Shown: in pieces, positions 35,558-44,591 of the stretch
Layout: each line of letters begins with the position of its first letter
How positions within the stretch are numbered: position 1 is the first letter of the stretch
Assembly (NCBI GenBank): GCA_910579805.1
Contig: CAJTWM010000005.1
Coordinates: forward strand, 91,894-155,893
From: an uncultured Lachnospiraceae bacterium
Lineage (GTDB): Bacteria > Bacillota > Clostridia > Lachnospirales > Lachnospiraceae
Length of the DNA stretch: 64,000 bases
Direction of reading: 5' to 3'
The notes under the pieces: model-generated
What the model was told of the DNA's origin: nothing
Databases searched by the model: none
The model's input: the letters and a program-made list of their open reading frames with translations, nothing else
Translations under genes and position numbers: made by a program

Positions 35558-38140
35558 ATGAAATTAAAAAAGAAAATAATCATATCGGCGCTTTCTGTGG
35601 TTTGTGTGGCGGCGCTGATATGGCTGGTCAATTATTTGGTACGTTATCAATTTTATGATGCCTATAAGGCTTATACAAAAGATTATGAATATCAATACGA
35701 AGAAAATGCAAAGGCCTTTTCCCCGATCGTCGAGAGCAAAAGCGACGTAGAGGGAATGGAACTGGTATGTGAGAACGACCATCTTAAACTCTATACCAAT
35801 ACGCAGACCGCAGAGATAGCGGTATATGATAAAAGAAACGGCAAAACGGTCTATTCCAACCCGCAGGATGCGGAGGAAGACGCAATCGCCAATCAGGTTC
35901 ATAAAAATTATTTAAAATCACAGCTTGTCATAGATTACTTTAATTCCGGCAGGACTTCCTCTACCTATGACTCCTATTCCATGGGAGTGGCAAACGGACA
36001 GGTAGAGGCGCAGGCGATGGAGAACGGCATCCGCTATGTCTATGAGATCGGAGATACCACCAGTCCTACGGGAATCGTTCCGGTTTATATCACACAGGAA
36101 AGACTGGATGAATTTGCTTCTAAACTGGAAGAAAAGGAGGCGAACCGGTTAAAGGGCAATTATGTGGAAAGCTCTGTGGGAGACGGCTGGATGGAACTGA
36201 TGGAAGGCTCCAGAAAAGGTGCAGGAACGTTGAGAAGGATCGCAGGCTATCTGGAGGCGGCGGGTTATACAGCCGAGGACTACGAAAAAGATATGACGGA
36301 TTCGGGAGTGGAAGGAGCCGTAAACATTTCTTTCAAACTTGCCTTGGAGTATCGGCTCGAAGAGGATCATCTGGTAGTGACGCTGCCTACGGACTCTATA
36401 GAAGAAAGAGGCGGCGGATATATTTACCGGGTGCAGCTTTTAAGATATATGGGTGCGGCGGGAGACGAGGAAGAAGGTTACTTATTAGTGCCCAACGGCT
36501 CCGGTTCCCTGATCAACTTTAACAACGGAAAGACTTCTACGGAAGATTATAATCAGTTTATATATGGGATCGACCCGCTTGCCATGGACTATACGGTATT
36601 GGATATCGGAGAAGACATCAGGATGGCGTTGTACGGGATCAGCAGGCCGGACAGCGGTATACTGGCGACCATCGAAGACGGACAGTCGCTGGCGTCTATT
36701 ACGGCGTCCGTAGCGGGAAAAGTAAATGAATACAATTATGTTTATCCTACTTTTTCTCTCAGAGGTTCGGACAGATTGTCCATGTTCGGTACAACGGGTA
36801 ACGAGGCGGAGCTGCCGATCTTAGAGACCGATTATTATAAGGCGGACTGTACGGTCAGATATACGTTTTTAACGGAAGAAGAGTCTTCTTATACAGGGAT
36901 GGCGAATTACTACAGAAACCGTCTTTTGTCGGAAGGGAAACTTACTTTAAACGGAGAGAGCGGAGACATTCCTTTTTACTATGACGTGATAGGCGGCGTA
37001 AAGATGACCAAATATTTTTTGGGGGCGCAGTATCTGAGCGTGGAACCGCTGACAACTTTTGACGAGGCGGGAAAAATCAGCGATGATCTGGCCGCAGATG
37101 GGATCGGTAAACAGGTCGTGAATTTCCAAGGCTGGAGCAATGGCGGATATTATCATGATGTACCGGATAAGCTGAAAGCTATCGGAAAGCTGGGCGGGAA
37201 GAAAGGTCTGGAGGAATTAAACGACAAAGTCAGTGCAAACGGCGGCAGGTTCTATGCGGACACCGCATTCCAGAAAGTAACTTATATTTCCAAGAGGTAT
37301 AAGTATAATTATGAAACTTCGCGCTATTACGGGGGCGGCTATATCGCTTCTTTCGGACAGCTCAGTCCGATCAACCTGAGGCAGACCTCCTCCCTGACTT
37401 ATAGAGAAACTTTGTATGATCTGATATCACCGAAATTTTTAGTCCGTTATGTGGATAAGTTTACGGGCGCGATGAATCAGTTTGACGGTGTCGGTATTTC
37501 TTTAAGAGATCTGGGGAATACATTGCATTCGGATAAAAAGCGTACCGAAGTCATCGACAGGAACCAAAGTATGCATATTGTGGAAGCGCAGCTTGAAAAG
37601 ATAGACGGCCTGAACAGAAATGTGATGATCAGCGGGGGAAACGATTACACATTTCCTTATGTTGAAGATATCATTAACGCGCCGATCAGCCACAACGATT
37701 ATTTTATCGTGGACGAAGAAGTGCCGTTTTACGAAATGCTGATTCACGGCAGTGTGAACTATGCAGGAAATGTGATCAACTTAAGCGATACTTATGATCG
37801 GTTGGATATTGTTCTCAGGCTGATCGAAAACGGAGCGTCTCCCCACTTTGCATTTACATGGGAAGAATCCAGCGCCATGAAATATTCCGGTTTGAACAGT
37901 TATTATGCGACTACTTATAAAAACTGGAAAGAAGATGCCATTGCGATTTACGGCGAAGTGAACGACGCGTTAAAGCATGTAAGCGGCGAAACGATAACGG
38001 GACATCAGATTTATGACAACGGCGTCAGAAAAGTGGTTTACAGCAACGGTGTTACCTACTATATCAATGCATCGGATACGGATGCGGAAGCTGACGGAAA
38101 AATGATTCCGGCAAGAAGCTATGAAATGGAGGGAATATAA
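35558..38140 (+). CDS. DUF5696 domain protein, single-pass membrane anchored
   Basis: The 860-residue protein has one membrane helix at about residues 6-28 and a large outside domain. Characteristic stretches are LYTNTQTAEIAVYDKRNG, DSYSMGVANGQ, YLLVPNGSGSLINFNNGK, YYRNRLLSEGKL, KQVVNFQGWSNGGYYHD, VGISLRDLGNTLHSDK and FTWEESSAMKYSGLNSYY. I recognise this as the DUF5696 family found in transporter clusters of Lachnospiraceae and Paenibacillaceae. The middle part has the rhythm of a glycoside-hydrolase-like barrel with conserved acidic and aromatic residues, so a catalytic or glycan-binding activity is plausible but unproven. It sits 17 bases after the YIP1 gene and 1 base before a permease gene. 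Confidence 0.8.
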   Translation: MKLKKKIIISALSVVCVAALIWLVNYLVRYQFYDAYKAYTKDYEYQYEENAKAFSPIVESKSDVEGMELVCENDHLKLYTNTQTAEIAVYDKRNGKTVYSNPQDAEEDAIANQVHKNYLKSQLVIDYFNSGRTSSTYDSYSMGVANGQVEAQAMENGIRYVYEIGDTTSPTGIVPVYITQERLDEFASKLEEKEANRLKGNYVESSVGDGWMELMEGSRKGAGTLRRIAGYLEAAGYTAEDYEKDMTDSGVEGAVNISFKLALEYRLEEDHLVVTLPTDSIEERGGGYIYRVQLLRYMGAAGDEEEGYLLVPNGSGSLINFNNGKTSTEDYNQFIYGIDPLAMDYTVLDIGEDIRMALYGISRPDSGILATIEDGQSLASITASVAGKVNEYNYVYPTFSLRGSDRLSMFGTTGNEAELPILETDYYKADCTVRYTFLTEEESSYTGMANYYRNRLLSEGKLTLNGESGDIPFYYDVIGGVKMTKYFLGAQYLSVEPLTTFDEAGKISDDLAADGIGKQVVNFQGWSNGGYYHDVPDKLKAIGKLGGKKGLEELNDKVSANGGRFYADTAFQKVTYISKRYKYNYETSRYYGGGYIASFGQLSPINLRQTSSLTYRETLYDLISPKFLVRYVDKFTGAMNQFDGVGISLRDLGNTLHSDKKRTEVIDRNQSMHIVEAQLEKIDGLNRNVMISGGNDYTFPYVEDIINAPISHNDYFIVDEEVPFYEMLIHGSVNYAGNVINLSDTYDRLDIVLRLIENGASPHFAFTWEESSAMKYSGLNSYYATTYKNWKEDAIAIYGEVNDALKHVSGETITGHQIYDNGVRKVVYSNGVTYYINASDTDAEADGKMIPARSYEMEGI

Positions 38141-38141
38141 A

Positions 38142-39050
38142 ATGAAAAAGAAAAAAATGTCCCTCACTACAAAACGGAGTATTACAGGATATGTGTTCAT
38201 TCTACCGTGGCTGGCAGGATTTCTGATCTTTTATCTGCGCAGCCTGATTATGACGGCGAACTTTTCCTTATCGGAGATTACCGTAGCGGTAGGCGGAGGG
38301 TACGACTCTAAATTTGTAGGATTACAAAATTATCTATATGCGTTCAGGGCGCATGGAAGTTTTAAGCAGGTGCTTACCACTTCCGTCGGAAATATGCTGA
38401 TCGACGTACCGCTGATCACATTTTTCAGCCTTTTGATGGCGATGCTGCTGAATAAAAAGTTCAAAGGAAGAACTTTGGTAAGGGCGATCTTCTTCCTGCC
38501 GGTTATCATGAATTCGGCGGCGATCACGGCGGCGATCGATATGAGCAGACAGATGCTGGCCGGAGGCTTGAGCGCAAGCAGCGCGGAAATGGCAGGCGCA
38601 GCCAGCGGCGTGAACGTGATGTACTATGTGGAGATGTTTTCAAGCCTTGGACTTCCGTCCGGTGTTTTGGATTACATTGTAGCCGCGGTAGCACGGATCA
38701 ACGATATTATCAGTGCATCGGGCGTCCAGATCATTATTTTTATCGCGGCGCTGCAGTCTATCCCCGGTTCTATGTACGAGGTAGCAAAGATCGAAGGCGC
38801 GACGGCATATGAAACCTTTTGGAAGGTAACCTTCCCGATGGTAATGCCGCACATCATCACCAATGTGGTCTATACGGTGGTAGATAACTTCGCAAACTCG
38901 GAGATCGTAGAGATGGCTTACGATACGGCCTTTACGGAAGTAAATTATGGGTTAAGCTCCGCAATGAGTCTGGTGAGTACGGCGATCGTATGCGTGATAC
39001 TGGTCATTGTCTGCGGATTTATCCAAAAGCGGACATTCTATTATAACTAA
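38142..39050 (+). CDS. Sugar ABC transporter permease, second pair, MalF type
   Basis: The 302-residue protein has the usual six membrane segments and the EAA loop EVAKIEGATAYETFWKVTFP. An insertion of about 40 residues rich in Ala, Ser and Met (MLAGGLSASSAEMAGAASG) lies between helices in the outer loop region, which differs from the first pair. The ATG at 38142 has GGAGGG at the end of the DUF5696 gene; the frame extends to 38121 inside that gene. Confidence 0.92.
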   Translation: MKKKKMSLTTKRSITGYVFILPWLAGFLIFYLRSLIMTANFSLSEITVAVGGGYDSKFVGLQNYLYAFRAHGSFKQVLTTSVGNMLIDVPLITFFSLLMAMLLNKKFKGRTLVRAIFFLPVIMNSAAITAAIDMSRQMLAGGLSASSAEMAGAASGVNVMYYVEMFSSLGLPSGVLDYIVAAVARINDIISASGVQIIIFIAALQSIPGSMYEVAKIEGATAYETFWKVTFPMVMPHIITNVVYTVVDNFANSEIVEMAYDTAFTEVNYGLSSAMSLVSTAIVCVILVIVCGFIQKRTFYYN

Positions 39051-39066
39051 GAAAGGAGAAAATACA

Positions 39067-40020
39067 GTGAAAAAAGAACTTATACTGGAGAATGACAGAA
39101 AGAAAATAATATCCATGATCAAGAATTTCCTGTTTTCTCTTTTCAGGCTGATCGTTATTGCCGGAATTTCTTATGTGATTCTGGGGCCCATCATCGGTAT
39201 TATAGCAAACTCGTTTTTCTCCGATGCGGACGCTTACAATCCTATGGTATATCTGCTGCCGCAGTCGCCTACTTTGGAACGTTACAGGCTGGCGATCCTG
39301 CGATTGGACTATTGGAGTACCGCAGGAAAGACTTTGCTTTATTCCATAAGCCTTATGGCGGTGCAGGTGCTGATCTGTTCCATGGTAGGATACGGATTTG
39401 CAAGATATAATTTCCCGTTAAAGAAATTATTATTTGCCTGCGTAGTCGTTATGATCGTCATTCCTATGCATACGATCATGCTCCCGATCTACGTTACATT
39501 TGCAAAATTCGATCCTTTGGGGCTCTGTACGTTATTTACCGGTTCTTCAAAGAATCTGTTATCCACGCCGGTGCCTATGTATATTATGACGGCCCTCGGA
39601 TGCGGGCTCCGATCGGGACTTTATATTTACATTTTTAATCAGTTTTTCAGAGGGCTTCCGAAAGAAATCGAGGAAGCGGCATTTGTAGACGGCGCCAGCA
39701 CATGGTATACCTATTTCCGTATCATGCTGGTAAACGCCATCCCTTCGGTTATCACTGTGGCTATTTTTTCTATGGTCTGGCAGTATAACGATACATTTTA
39801 TTCAAAACTGTTTTTGATCAGTCCGGATATTGTTATCAGTAAGAAGATCACTTCCTTACAGCAGACGATATCCAATCTGGATAAGGTTTTGGATCCGACC
39901 ATATCGCAGCTTTATGCATACGCGGGAATCATTTTAGTAATTCTGCCCATTTTGATCGTTTATATCGCATTGCAGAAATACTTTATTGAAGGCGTTGAAA
40001 GGAGCGGTATCGTTGGTTAA
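39067..40020 (+). CDS. Sugar ABC transporter permease, second pair, MalG type
   Basis: The 317-residue protein has six membrane segments and a slightly extended EAA loop, EEAAFVDGASTWYTYFRIML. The predicted start is GTG at 39067, 8 bases after AAAGGAG; the frame also runs 20 codons upstream into the previous gene. The periplasmic loop between helices 3 and 4 (FDPLGLCTLFTGSSKNLLSTP) is longer than in the first pair. Confidence 0.92.
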   Translation: MKKELILENDRKKIISMIKNFLFSLFRLIVIAGISYVILGPIIGIIANSFFSDADAYNPMVYLLPQSPTLERYRLAILRLDYWSTAGKTLLYSISLMAVQVLICSMVGYGFARYNFPLKKLLFACVVVMIVIPMHTIMLPIYVTFAKFDPLGLCTLFTGSSKNLLSTPVPMYIMTALGCGLRSGLYIYIFNQFFRGLPKEIEEAAFVDGASTWYTYFRIMLVNAIPSVITVAIFSMVWQYNDTFYSKLFLISPDIVISKKITSLQQTISNLDKVLDPTISQLYAYAGIILVILPILIVYIALQKYFIEGVERSGIVG

Positions 40021-40059
40021 AGAAAAAGCTTTTCAAGCATATAAAGGAGGATGAAAGAG

Positions 40060-41940
40060 TTGAAAGCAAAAAAATTAACGGCATTTCTTATGACAATGGC
40101 AATGGGGCTTTCCCTTTGCGCATGCGGAAACGGAAACGCAGAAAAAACAACTGCTGACAATGCGGAAACAGTGCAGGAATCGGTAGTGGAAACGCCTGCC
40201 GAAACGGAGAGCGAAAGCGCGGGCGGAGAGAATGAGGGGGAAACCGCCCCTTCGGGAGAAGTAAGCATTGACTTTGAAGACGGTTTATTCGCTTTTGTTG
40301 GCAATGACAAAAATGTAAGCCCCTCATCGGATAATTCGGTATTTTCGGTAGAGGATTATAACGGATCAAAAGCGTTAAAGGTAACGCCTCAAGGAAAAAT
40401 ACCGTTTATCGGATTTCAGATGGACGCTCTCTTAGGAGATCAGGTATCCAAACTGAAAACGGTGGAATTTACCATCGGTACAGAGAATCCGGACGGTGAA
40501 TTTAATGCCTGTTCGGGATATATCTACGGATTAGTGGGCGAAGAGAATAAAAAGACAAATGAGGCATGGTCCGTATATTTGGAGACGGCAAATCCGAAAA
40601 CCGCCAGTTATACGGTTCCCGACGACCAGACATTCGGAGAGTCCAATACTATCGTGGTTTCTTTGGAAACCGATAACGGGATGACTGCAGGCGCAGCGCA
40701 GGCGAACTTCTACATTGATAATATTGTATTTAAAGATGCGGACGGCAATGTGTTAAAGGCGGATACTTCTGCAGAATATGTGGCGGCAAATACAGATTCC
40801 GACAGAGCTAATCTTTATGCGGTATCAAAAGCGGTGAATTTTGAAGGTTTTGCATGTAAGGGAGACGGCTGGGCGCAGGACGGCTTTGAAATGCCGCAGG
40901 AGATCATAGACGCCTTGGTTCCGGGCTCCGTAGTGGAGATCACTTATAGTAGTGAGACCGGAGACATGTGGCTCGTTATACCGGATGCAGCGGCAGGCTG
41001 GATGAGAGTCGGAAACGGAGACGGGGACGTATTTGCGCACTATAATAATGCAAAAAATACCGCGCAGATCACCTACGAACAGATTGCGGCAATGTGCGGC
41101 GACGACGTATCTACATGGGGAACGAGAATGCAGTGTGAAGCAGGCGGCGCATGGGAAGTGACTTCCGTAAAAGTCGGAACAAAATCCGACCCGATCACGG
41201 TATCCGGAGCGGTAAACTTTGAAGGATTTACTTGTAAGGGGGACGGCTGGGCGCAGGACGGCTTTGAAATGCCGCAGGAGATCATAGACGCCTTAGTTCC
41301 GGGTTCGGCGGTAGAGGTTACTTATAGCAGCGAGAGCGGCGATATGTGGCTGGTAGTACCGGATGCAGCGGCAGGCTGGATGAGAGTCGGAAACGGAGAC
41401 GGAGATGTATTCGCACTGTGCGACGGCAGCAAATGTTATGTGACTTATGAGCAGATCGCCAGCCTTTGCGGCGACGACGTATCCACATGGGGAACAAGGC
41501 TGCAGTGCGAGGCAGGCGGCGCATGGGAAGTTTCCGGTGTAAGAGTCGGAACCGTACAGGAAATGCAGGTGCTGAGCAATCCTGTAAACTTTGAAGGCTT
41601 TGCATGTAACGGAGACGGTTGGGCGCAGAACGGCTTTGAAATGCCGCAGGAAATCATAGATGCCTTAGTTCCGGGTTCCGTAGTGCAGATATCTTACAGC
41701 AGCGAGACCGGGGATATGTGGCTGGTAGTGCCGGATGCGGCGGCAGGCTGGATGAGAGTCGGAAACGGGGACGGAGATGTGTTCGCGGCATATAACGGCA
41801 GCGTATGCCAGTTGACTTACGAGCAGATCGCCAGCCTTTGCGGCGACGACGTATCCACATGGGGAACAAGACTGCAGTGCGAAGCAAGCGGCGCATGGGA
41901 AGTTTACGGCGTATCGATCGGTACCCCGGCAGAGGAATAA
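40060..41940 (+). CDS. Lipoprotein with three near-identical tandem beta domains
   Basis: The 626-residue protein has a lipoprotein signal (GLSLCAC), an acidic tether to about residue 68, a unique domain of about 180 residues (ALKVTPQGKIPFIGFQMDAL ... NFYIDNIVFKDADG, a jelly-roll CBM-like pattern) and then three copies of a domain of 119-126 residues starting near 258, 384 and 508. Each copy holds VNFEGF-C-GDGWAQ, GFEMPQEIIDALVPGS, GDMWLVVPDAAAGWMRVGNG and CGDDVSTWGTR-QCEA-GAWEV. The exposed Trp and Tyr positions suggest carbohydrate binding. The start is probably TTG at 40060, 9 bases after GGAGG; ATG 40051 touches that site. I do not recognise the repeat family. Confidence 0.87.
   Translation: MKAKKLTAFLMTMAMGLSLCACGNGNAEKTTADNAETVQESVVETPAETESESAGGENEGETAPSGEVSIDFEDGLFAFVGNDKNVSPSSDNSVFSVEDYNGSKALKVTPQGKIPFIGFQMDALLGDQVSKLKTVEFTIGTENPDGEFNACSGYIYGLVGEENKKTNEAWSVYLETANPKTASYTVPDDQTFGESNTIVVSLETDNGMTAGAAQANFYIDNIVFKDADGNVLKADTSAEYVAANTDSDRANLYAVSKAVNFEGFACKGDGWAQDGFEMPQEIIDALVPGSVVEITYSSETGDMWLVIPDAAAGWMRVGNGDGDVFAHYNNAKNTAQITYEQIAAMCGDDVSTWGTRMQCEAGGAWEVTSVKVGTKSDPITVSGAVNFEGFTCKGDGWAQDGFEMPQEIIDALVPGSAVEVTYSSESGDMWLVVPDAAAGWMRVGNGDGDVFALCDGSKCYVTYEQIASLCGDDVSTWGTRLQCEAGGAWEVSGVRVGTVQEMQVLSNPVNFEGFACNGDGWAQNGFEMPQEIIDALVPGSVVQISYSSETGDMWLVVPDAAAGWMRVGNGDGDVFAAYNGSVCQLTYEQIASLCGDDVSTWGTRLQCEASGAWEVYGVSIGTPAEE
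40831..41937 (+). repeat. Three tandem coding repeats of about 372-378 bp
   Basis: Copies begin at about 40831, 41209 and 41581. Long nucleotide stretches are nearly identical (for example GACGGCTTTGAAATGCCGCA and GGAAACGGAGACGG), while differences are largely silent or confined to a few loops. This indicates recent duplication or ongoing gene conversion under protein constraint. Confidence 0.93.
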
Positions 41941-41981
41941 ATAAGTTGTTAAAAGTGATCAGATAAAGGAGGAAATCAATC

Positions 41982-43406
41982 ATGAAGAAACTAAAAAAGT
42001 TTTTGGCGCTGGGATTGAGCGCGGCAATGATGCTTAGCATGACCGCATGCGGCGGTAATTCTGGAAACAATTCGTCTTCTAATACGGGAAACGACAGCAA
42101 AACGGAGGCGTCAGACAACAAGGATAACGAAGGCAGCAGCGGAGACAACAAAGATAATACGGTGGCGGCAAGCGGAGAGAAAAGGATCATCAAGATCGGT
42201 ACATGGTATGATCATTACTATACTTCGGACCATACAAAGCTGGAAGACAATCCGGACGTGACGAATCAGGAGACGGCGCAGATGCAGCTTGACAATATCC
42301 GTGCGATTGAAGAGAAGTATAATGTGGAACTTCACTTTGTAAATCTGACGTGGGACGGTACGATCGAATCCATCAATACTTCAATCATGGCGGGACAGCC
42401 CGACTGCGACATTTACGAAGTAGATATCCAATTTGGGGTACCGGCGGCATTTAACGGATATGCGGCGGCTTTGGAAGATGTTCTTCCGGCAGAGGCGGAT
42501 GTGCTTTCGGGACAGACGATCTTAAAACCGTTAGACATTGGAACAGATAAATCCTATCTGTTCAAAACGGTAACGAAAGAGAACCAGCTTGGCGGGTATC
42601 CGTTAGGGTTCAACATGGATATGATCAATGAAGCAGGCCTTGAGAATCCGCAGGATCTTTATGACAGAGGCGAATGGACATGGGATAAGTTTAAAGAATA
42701 CTGTGTTGCGCTTACAAAAGATACGGACGGAGACGGTGTAACGGACGTTTACGGATACGGCGGATGGTGGACCAATATGGTAGCTAACCTGCTGATGTCT
42801 AACGGCGCGACTATCGCAGCCGGTGAAACGGAAACGTTGAGCAGCGCGGCGACGGGGGAAGTGCTGAATTATATCAATACCCTCTACAATGTAGAAAAGT
42901 GTGCAAGACCGTGGAACGAAGACGATTGGGATTCCAATAATGCGGCTTACAAAAACGGGGAGACTTGTTTCTTTATCGCACCTGCATGGACGATCACACC
43001 GGAGGAGCTTAATTTTGAACTCGGTATTGTTCCGTGGCCGGTTGGACCCAGCGGAAATAAAGATACGAACAACGGAATGGCTTTGGCAGGAAATGCGTAC
43101 ATGATCGCAAACGGCGTAGAAGATGCGGCTTTGGTGTATCAGGTATTTGAAGACTGGATCAACTGGTATCAGGGAGATACGGAGCTGCGCGACGATGTAG
43201 AATGGTTTGAAAATAAGATGGTTTCCGAAAGAAACTATAATTATCTGTTGGAGATGGGAGAAAGAGAACAGTTCGATCTTTGGCAGACCATTACGGTAGA
43301 AAACTTTAACGTAGTAGGAATGCTTGCAGGGGAAGTTACGCCGGCGCAGTTACAGGAACAGGCAAAACAGGAGTTCCAGACCGGACTGGACGCATTCTTC
43401 AAGTAA
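41982..43406 (+). CDS. Substrate-binding lipoprotein of the second permease pair
   Basis: The 474-residue protein has a lipoprotein signal (LSMTAC, Cys23), a Ser/Asn/Asp-rich tether to about residue 65 and a family 1 solute-binding domain (IIKIGTWYDHYY, YPLGFNMDMINEAGLENPQDLYDRGEWTWDKF shortened here in sense, FFIAPAWTITPEEL, GIVPWPVGPSG). Several Trp residues in the predicted cleft (GYGGWWTNM, WNEDDWD) fit oligosaccharide stacking. GGAGG precedes the ATG. It is the last transport gene of the block and the likely receptor of the pair at 38142-40020. Confidence 0.9.
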   Translation: MKKLKKFLALGLSAAMMLSMTACGGNSGNNSSSNTGNDSKTEASDNKDNEGSSGDNKDNTVAASGEKRIIKIGTWYDHYYTSDHTKLEDNPDVTNQETAQMQLDNIRAIEEKYNVELHFVNLTWDGTIESINTSIMAGQPDCDIYEVDIQFGVPAAFNGYAAALEDVLPAEADVLSGQTILKPLDIGTDKSYLFKTVTKENQLGGYPLGFNMDMINEAGLENPQDLYDRGEWTWDKFKEYCVALTKDTDGDGVTDVYGYGGWWTNMVANLLMSNGATIAAGETETLSSAATGEVLNYINTLYNVEKCARPWNEDDWDSNNAAYKNGETCFFIAPAWTITPEELNFELGIVPWPVGPSGNKDTNNGMALAGNAYMIANGVEDAALVYQVFEDWINWYQGDTELRDDVEWFENKMVSERNYNYLLEMGEREQFDLWQTITVENFNVVGMLAGEVTPAQLQEQAKQEFQTGLDAFFK

Positions 43407-43472
43407 TATGATATTTGTATCGGAACGATCAGGATCGAACGATGAATAGTCGTCCGGAAGGGGAGGTGTGCT

Positions 43473-44480
43473 GTGGGCAAAAAAGTTACAATGAAAGATA
43501 TTGCCAGACGTTTGTCGATAAGTACCGTGACGGTGTCAAAAGCTTTAGGCGAAAAGGACGGCGTGAGCGAACAGCTCCGCGGAGAGATCAAGCAGCTTGC
43601 ATCGCAAATGGGTTACAGCTATCTCTCCCCTTCCGAACAGGAAAAACTTCTGAAAAATTACAATATAGGGATCGTCGTTGCGTCGAACTATATGCAGGAG
43701 GGCGCCTATCCCTTTTATTTTAAAATGTACCAAAGTATTGTGAGATATTTGTCAACTCACAAATATTCAGGGATTTTAGAGCTGATCACACCGCTTATGA
43801 GAGAAAGAAAAATCCTGCCTAATATTGCGTCAGGAAAAAAAGTAGACGGAATCATTGTAATGGGGCAGTTAAACGGAGAATATCTGGAACTTTTGAGGGG
43901 AAAGAGGATTCCGTTGATCTATCTTGATTTTTATGACAAAAATGAAGAAGAAGATTCCGTGATCACGGACAACGTACATGCCTCTTACCTGCTGACGAAT
44001 TATATTGTAGAGATGGGACATAAAAAGATTGCGTTTGTCGGAAATATCTATTCTACGTCAAGTATTTTAGACAGATATCTCGGTTATTACCGTTCTCTTC
44101 TGATGAACCGCATTGAGGTAAGGGAAGATTATCTGATTCCGGACCGGGGCGAAGATGAATTATTCATCGATCTGGTACTGCCCGAGGATATGCCTACGGC
44201 TTTCGTTTGTAATTGCGACGAAATTGCCTATGTCCTAATGGAGAAGCTGAAGAAAGAAGGATACCGTATACCGGAGGATATTTCCGTAGTGGGATTTGAC
44301 AATTATACCCTTGCCGGATACACTTCGCCGAAGCTCACTACGGTCGAAGTAAATATCGAGTCCATGACAAAAAATGCGGTAGACCTGCTGGTCGGGAAAA
44401 TAGAAGGAAGAAACGAAGAAAAGGGAAGAAAGCTAGTAAGCGGAAAGCTTATCATAAGAGATTCCGTCGGAAAAGTGTGA
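43473..44480 (+). CDS. LacI-family transcriptional regulator (paralogue of the 17565 gene)
   Basis: The 335-residue protein has the LacI headpiece TMKDIARRLSISTVTVSKAL and the effector domain with YNIGIVVASNY, PLIYLDFYDKNEE, MGHKKIAFVGNIYST and IPEDISVVGFDNYTLAGY. It lacks nothing obvious compared with full-length LacI proteins. The start is GTG at 43473 with GGGAGG upstream. The two paralogues flank the mannan locus genes and may recognise related operators or respond to different intermediates. The region just upstream has CGATC-AG-GATCG, a small palindrome of unknown role. Confidence 0.92.
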   Translation: MGKKVTMKDIARRLSISTVTVSKALGEKDGVSEQLRGEIKQLASQMGYSYLSPSEQEKLLKNYNIGIVVASNYMQEGAYPFYFKMYQSIVRYLSTHKYSGILELITPLMRERKILPNIASGKKVDGIIVMGQLNGEYLELLRGKRIPLIYLDFYDKNEEEDSVITDNVHASYLLTNYIVEMGHKKIAFVGNIYSTSSILDRYLGYYRSLLMNRIEVREDYLIPDRGEDELFIDLVLPEDMPTAFVCNCDEIAYVLMEKLKKEGYRIPEDISVVGFDNYTLAGYTSPKLTTVEVNIESMTKNAVDLLVGKIEGRNEEKGRKLVSGKLIIRDSVGKV

Positions 44481-44504
44481 AAGGAATTTCTAAGTCAGAA
44501 AAAT

Positions 44505-44539
44505 ACAGGTCTGCGTCCGTGCGGCATCCGCAAACCTGT
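44505..44539 (+). terminator. Hairpin after the LacI gene, weak terminator candidate
   Basis: ACAGGT-C-TGCG pairs with CGCA-A-ACCTGT across one mismatch, enclosing a 13-base loop. No T-run follows, so it may be a processing hairpin rather than a terminator. Confidence 0.45.
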
Positions 44540-44591
44540 GTTCCTATAGAGGAAATCCATATGATAAAGCCGTGCAGAAATGAGGAAAAAA

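Noticed and set aside
40831..41937. Three regularly spaced direct repeats, considered as a CRISPR-like or mobile repeat array
   Set aside because: The units are about 375 bp, fully coding and in frame, and translate to conserved protein domains.
43430..43460. CGATC-AG-GATCG palindrome before the LacI gene considered as its operator
   Set aside because: Only 5-bp arms with no second occurrence in the likely target promoters at 19904 or 26334.
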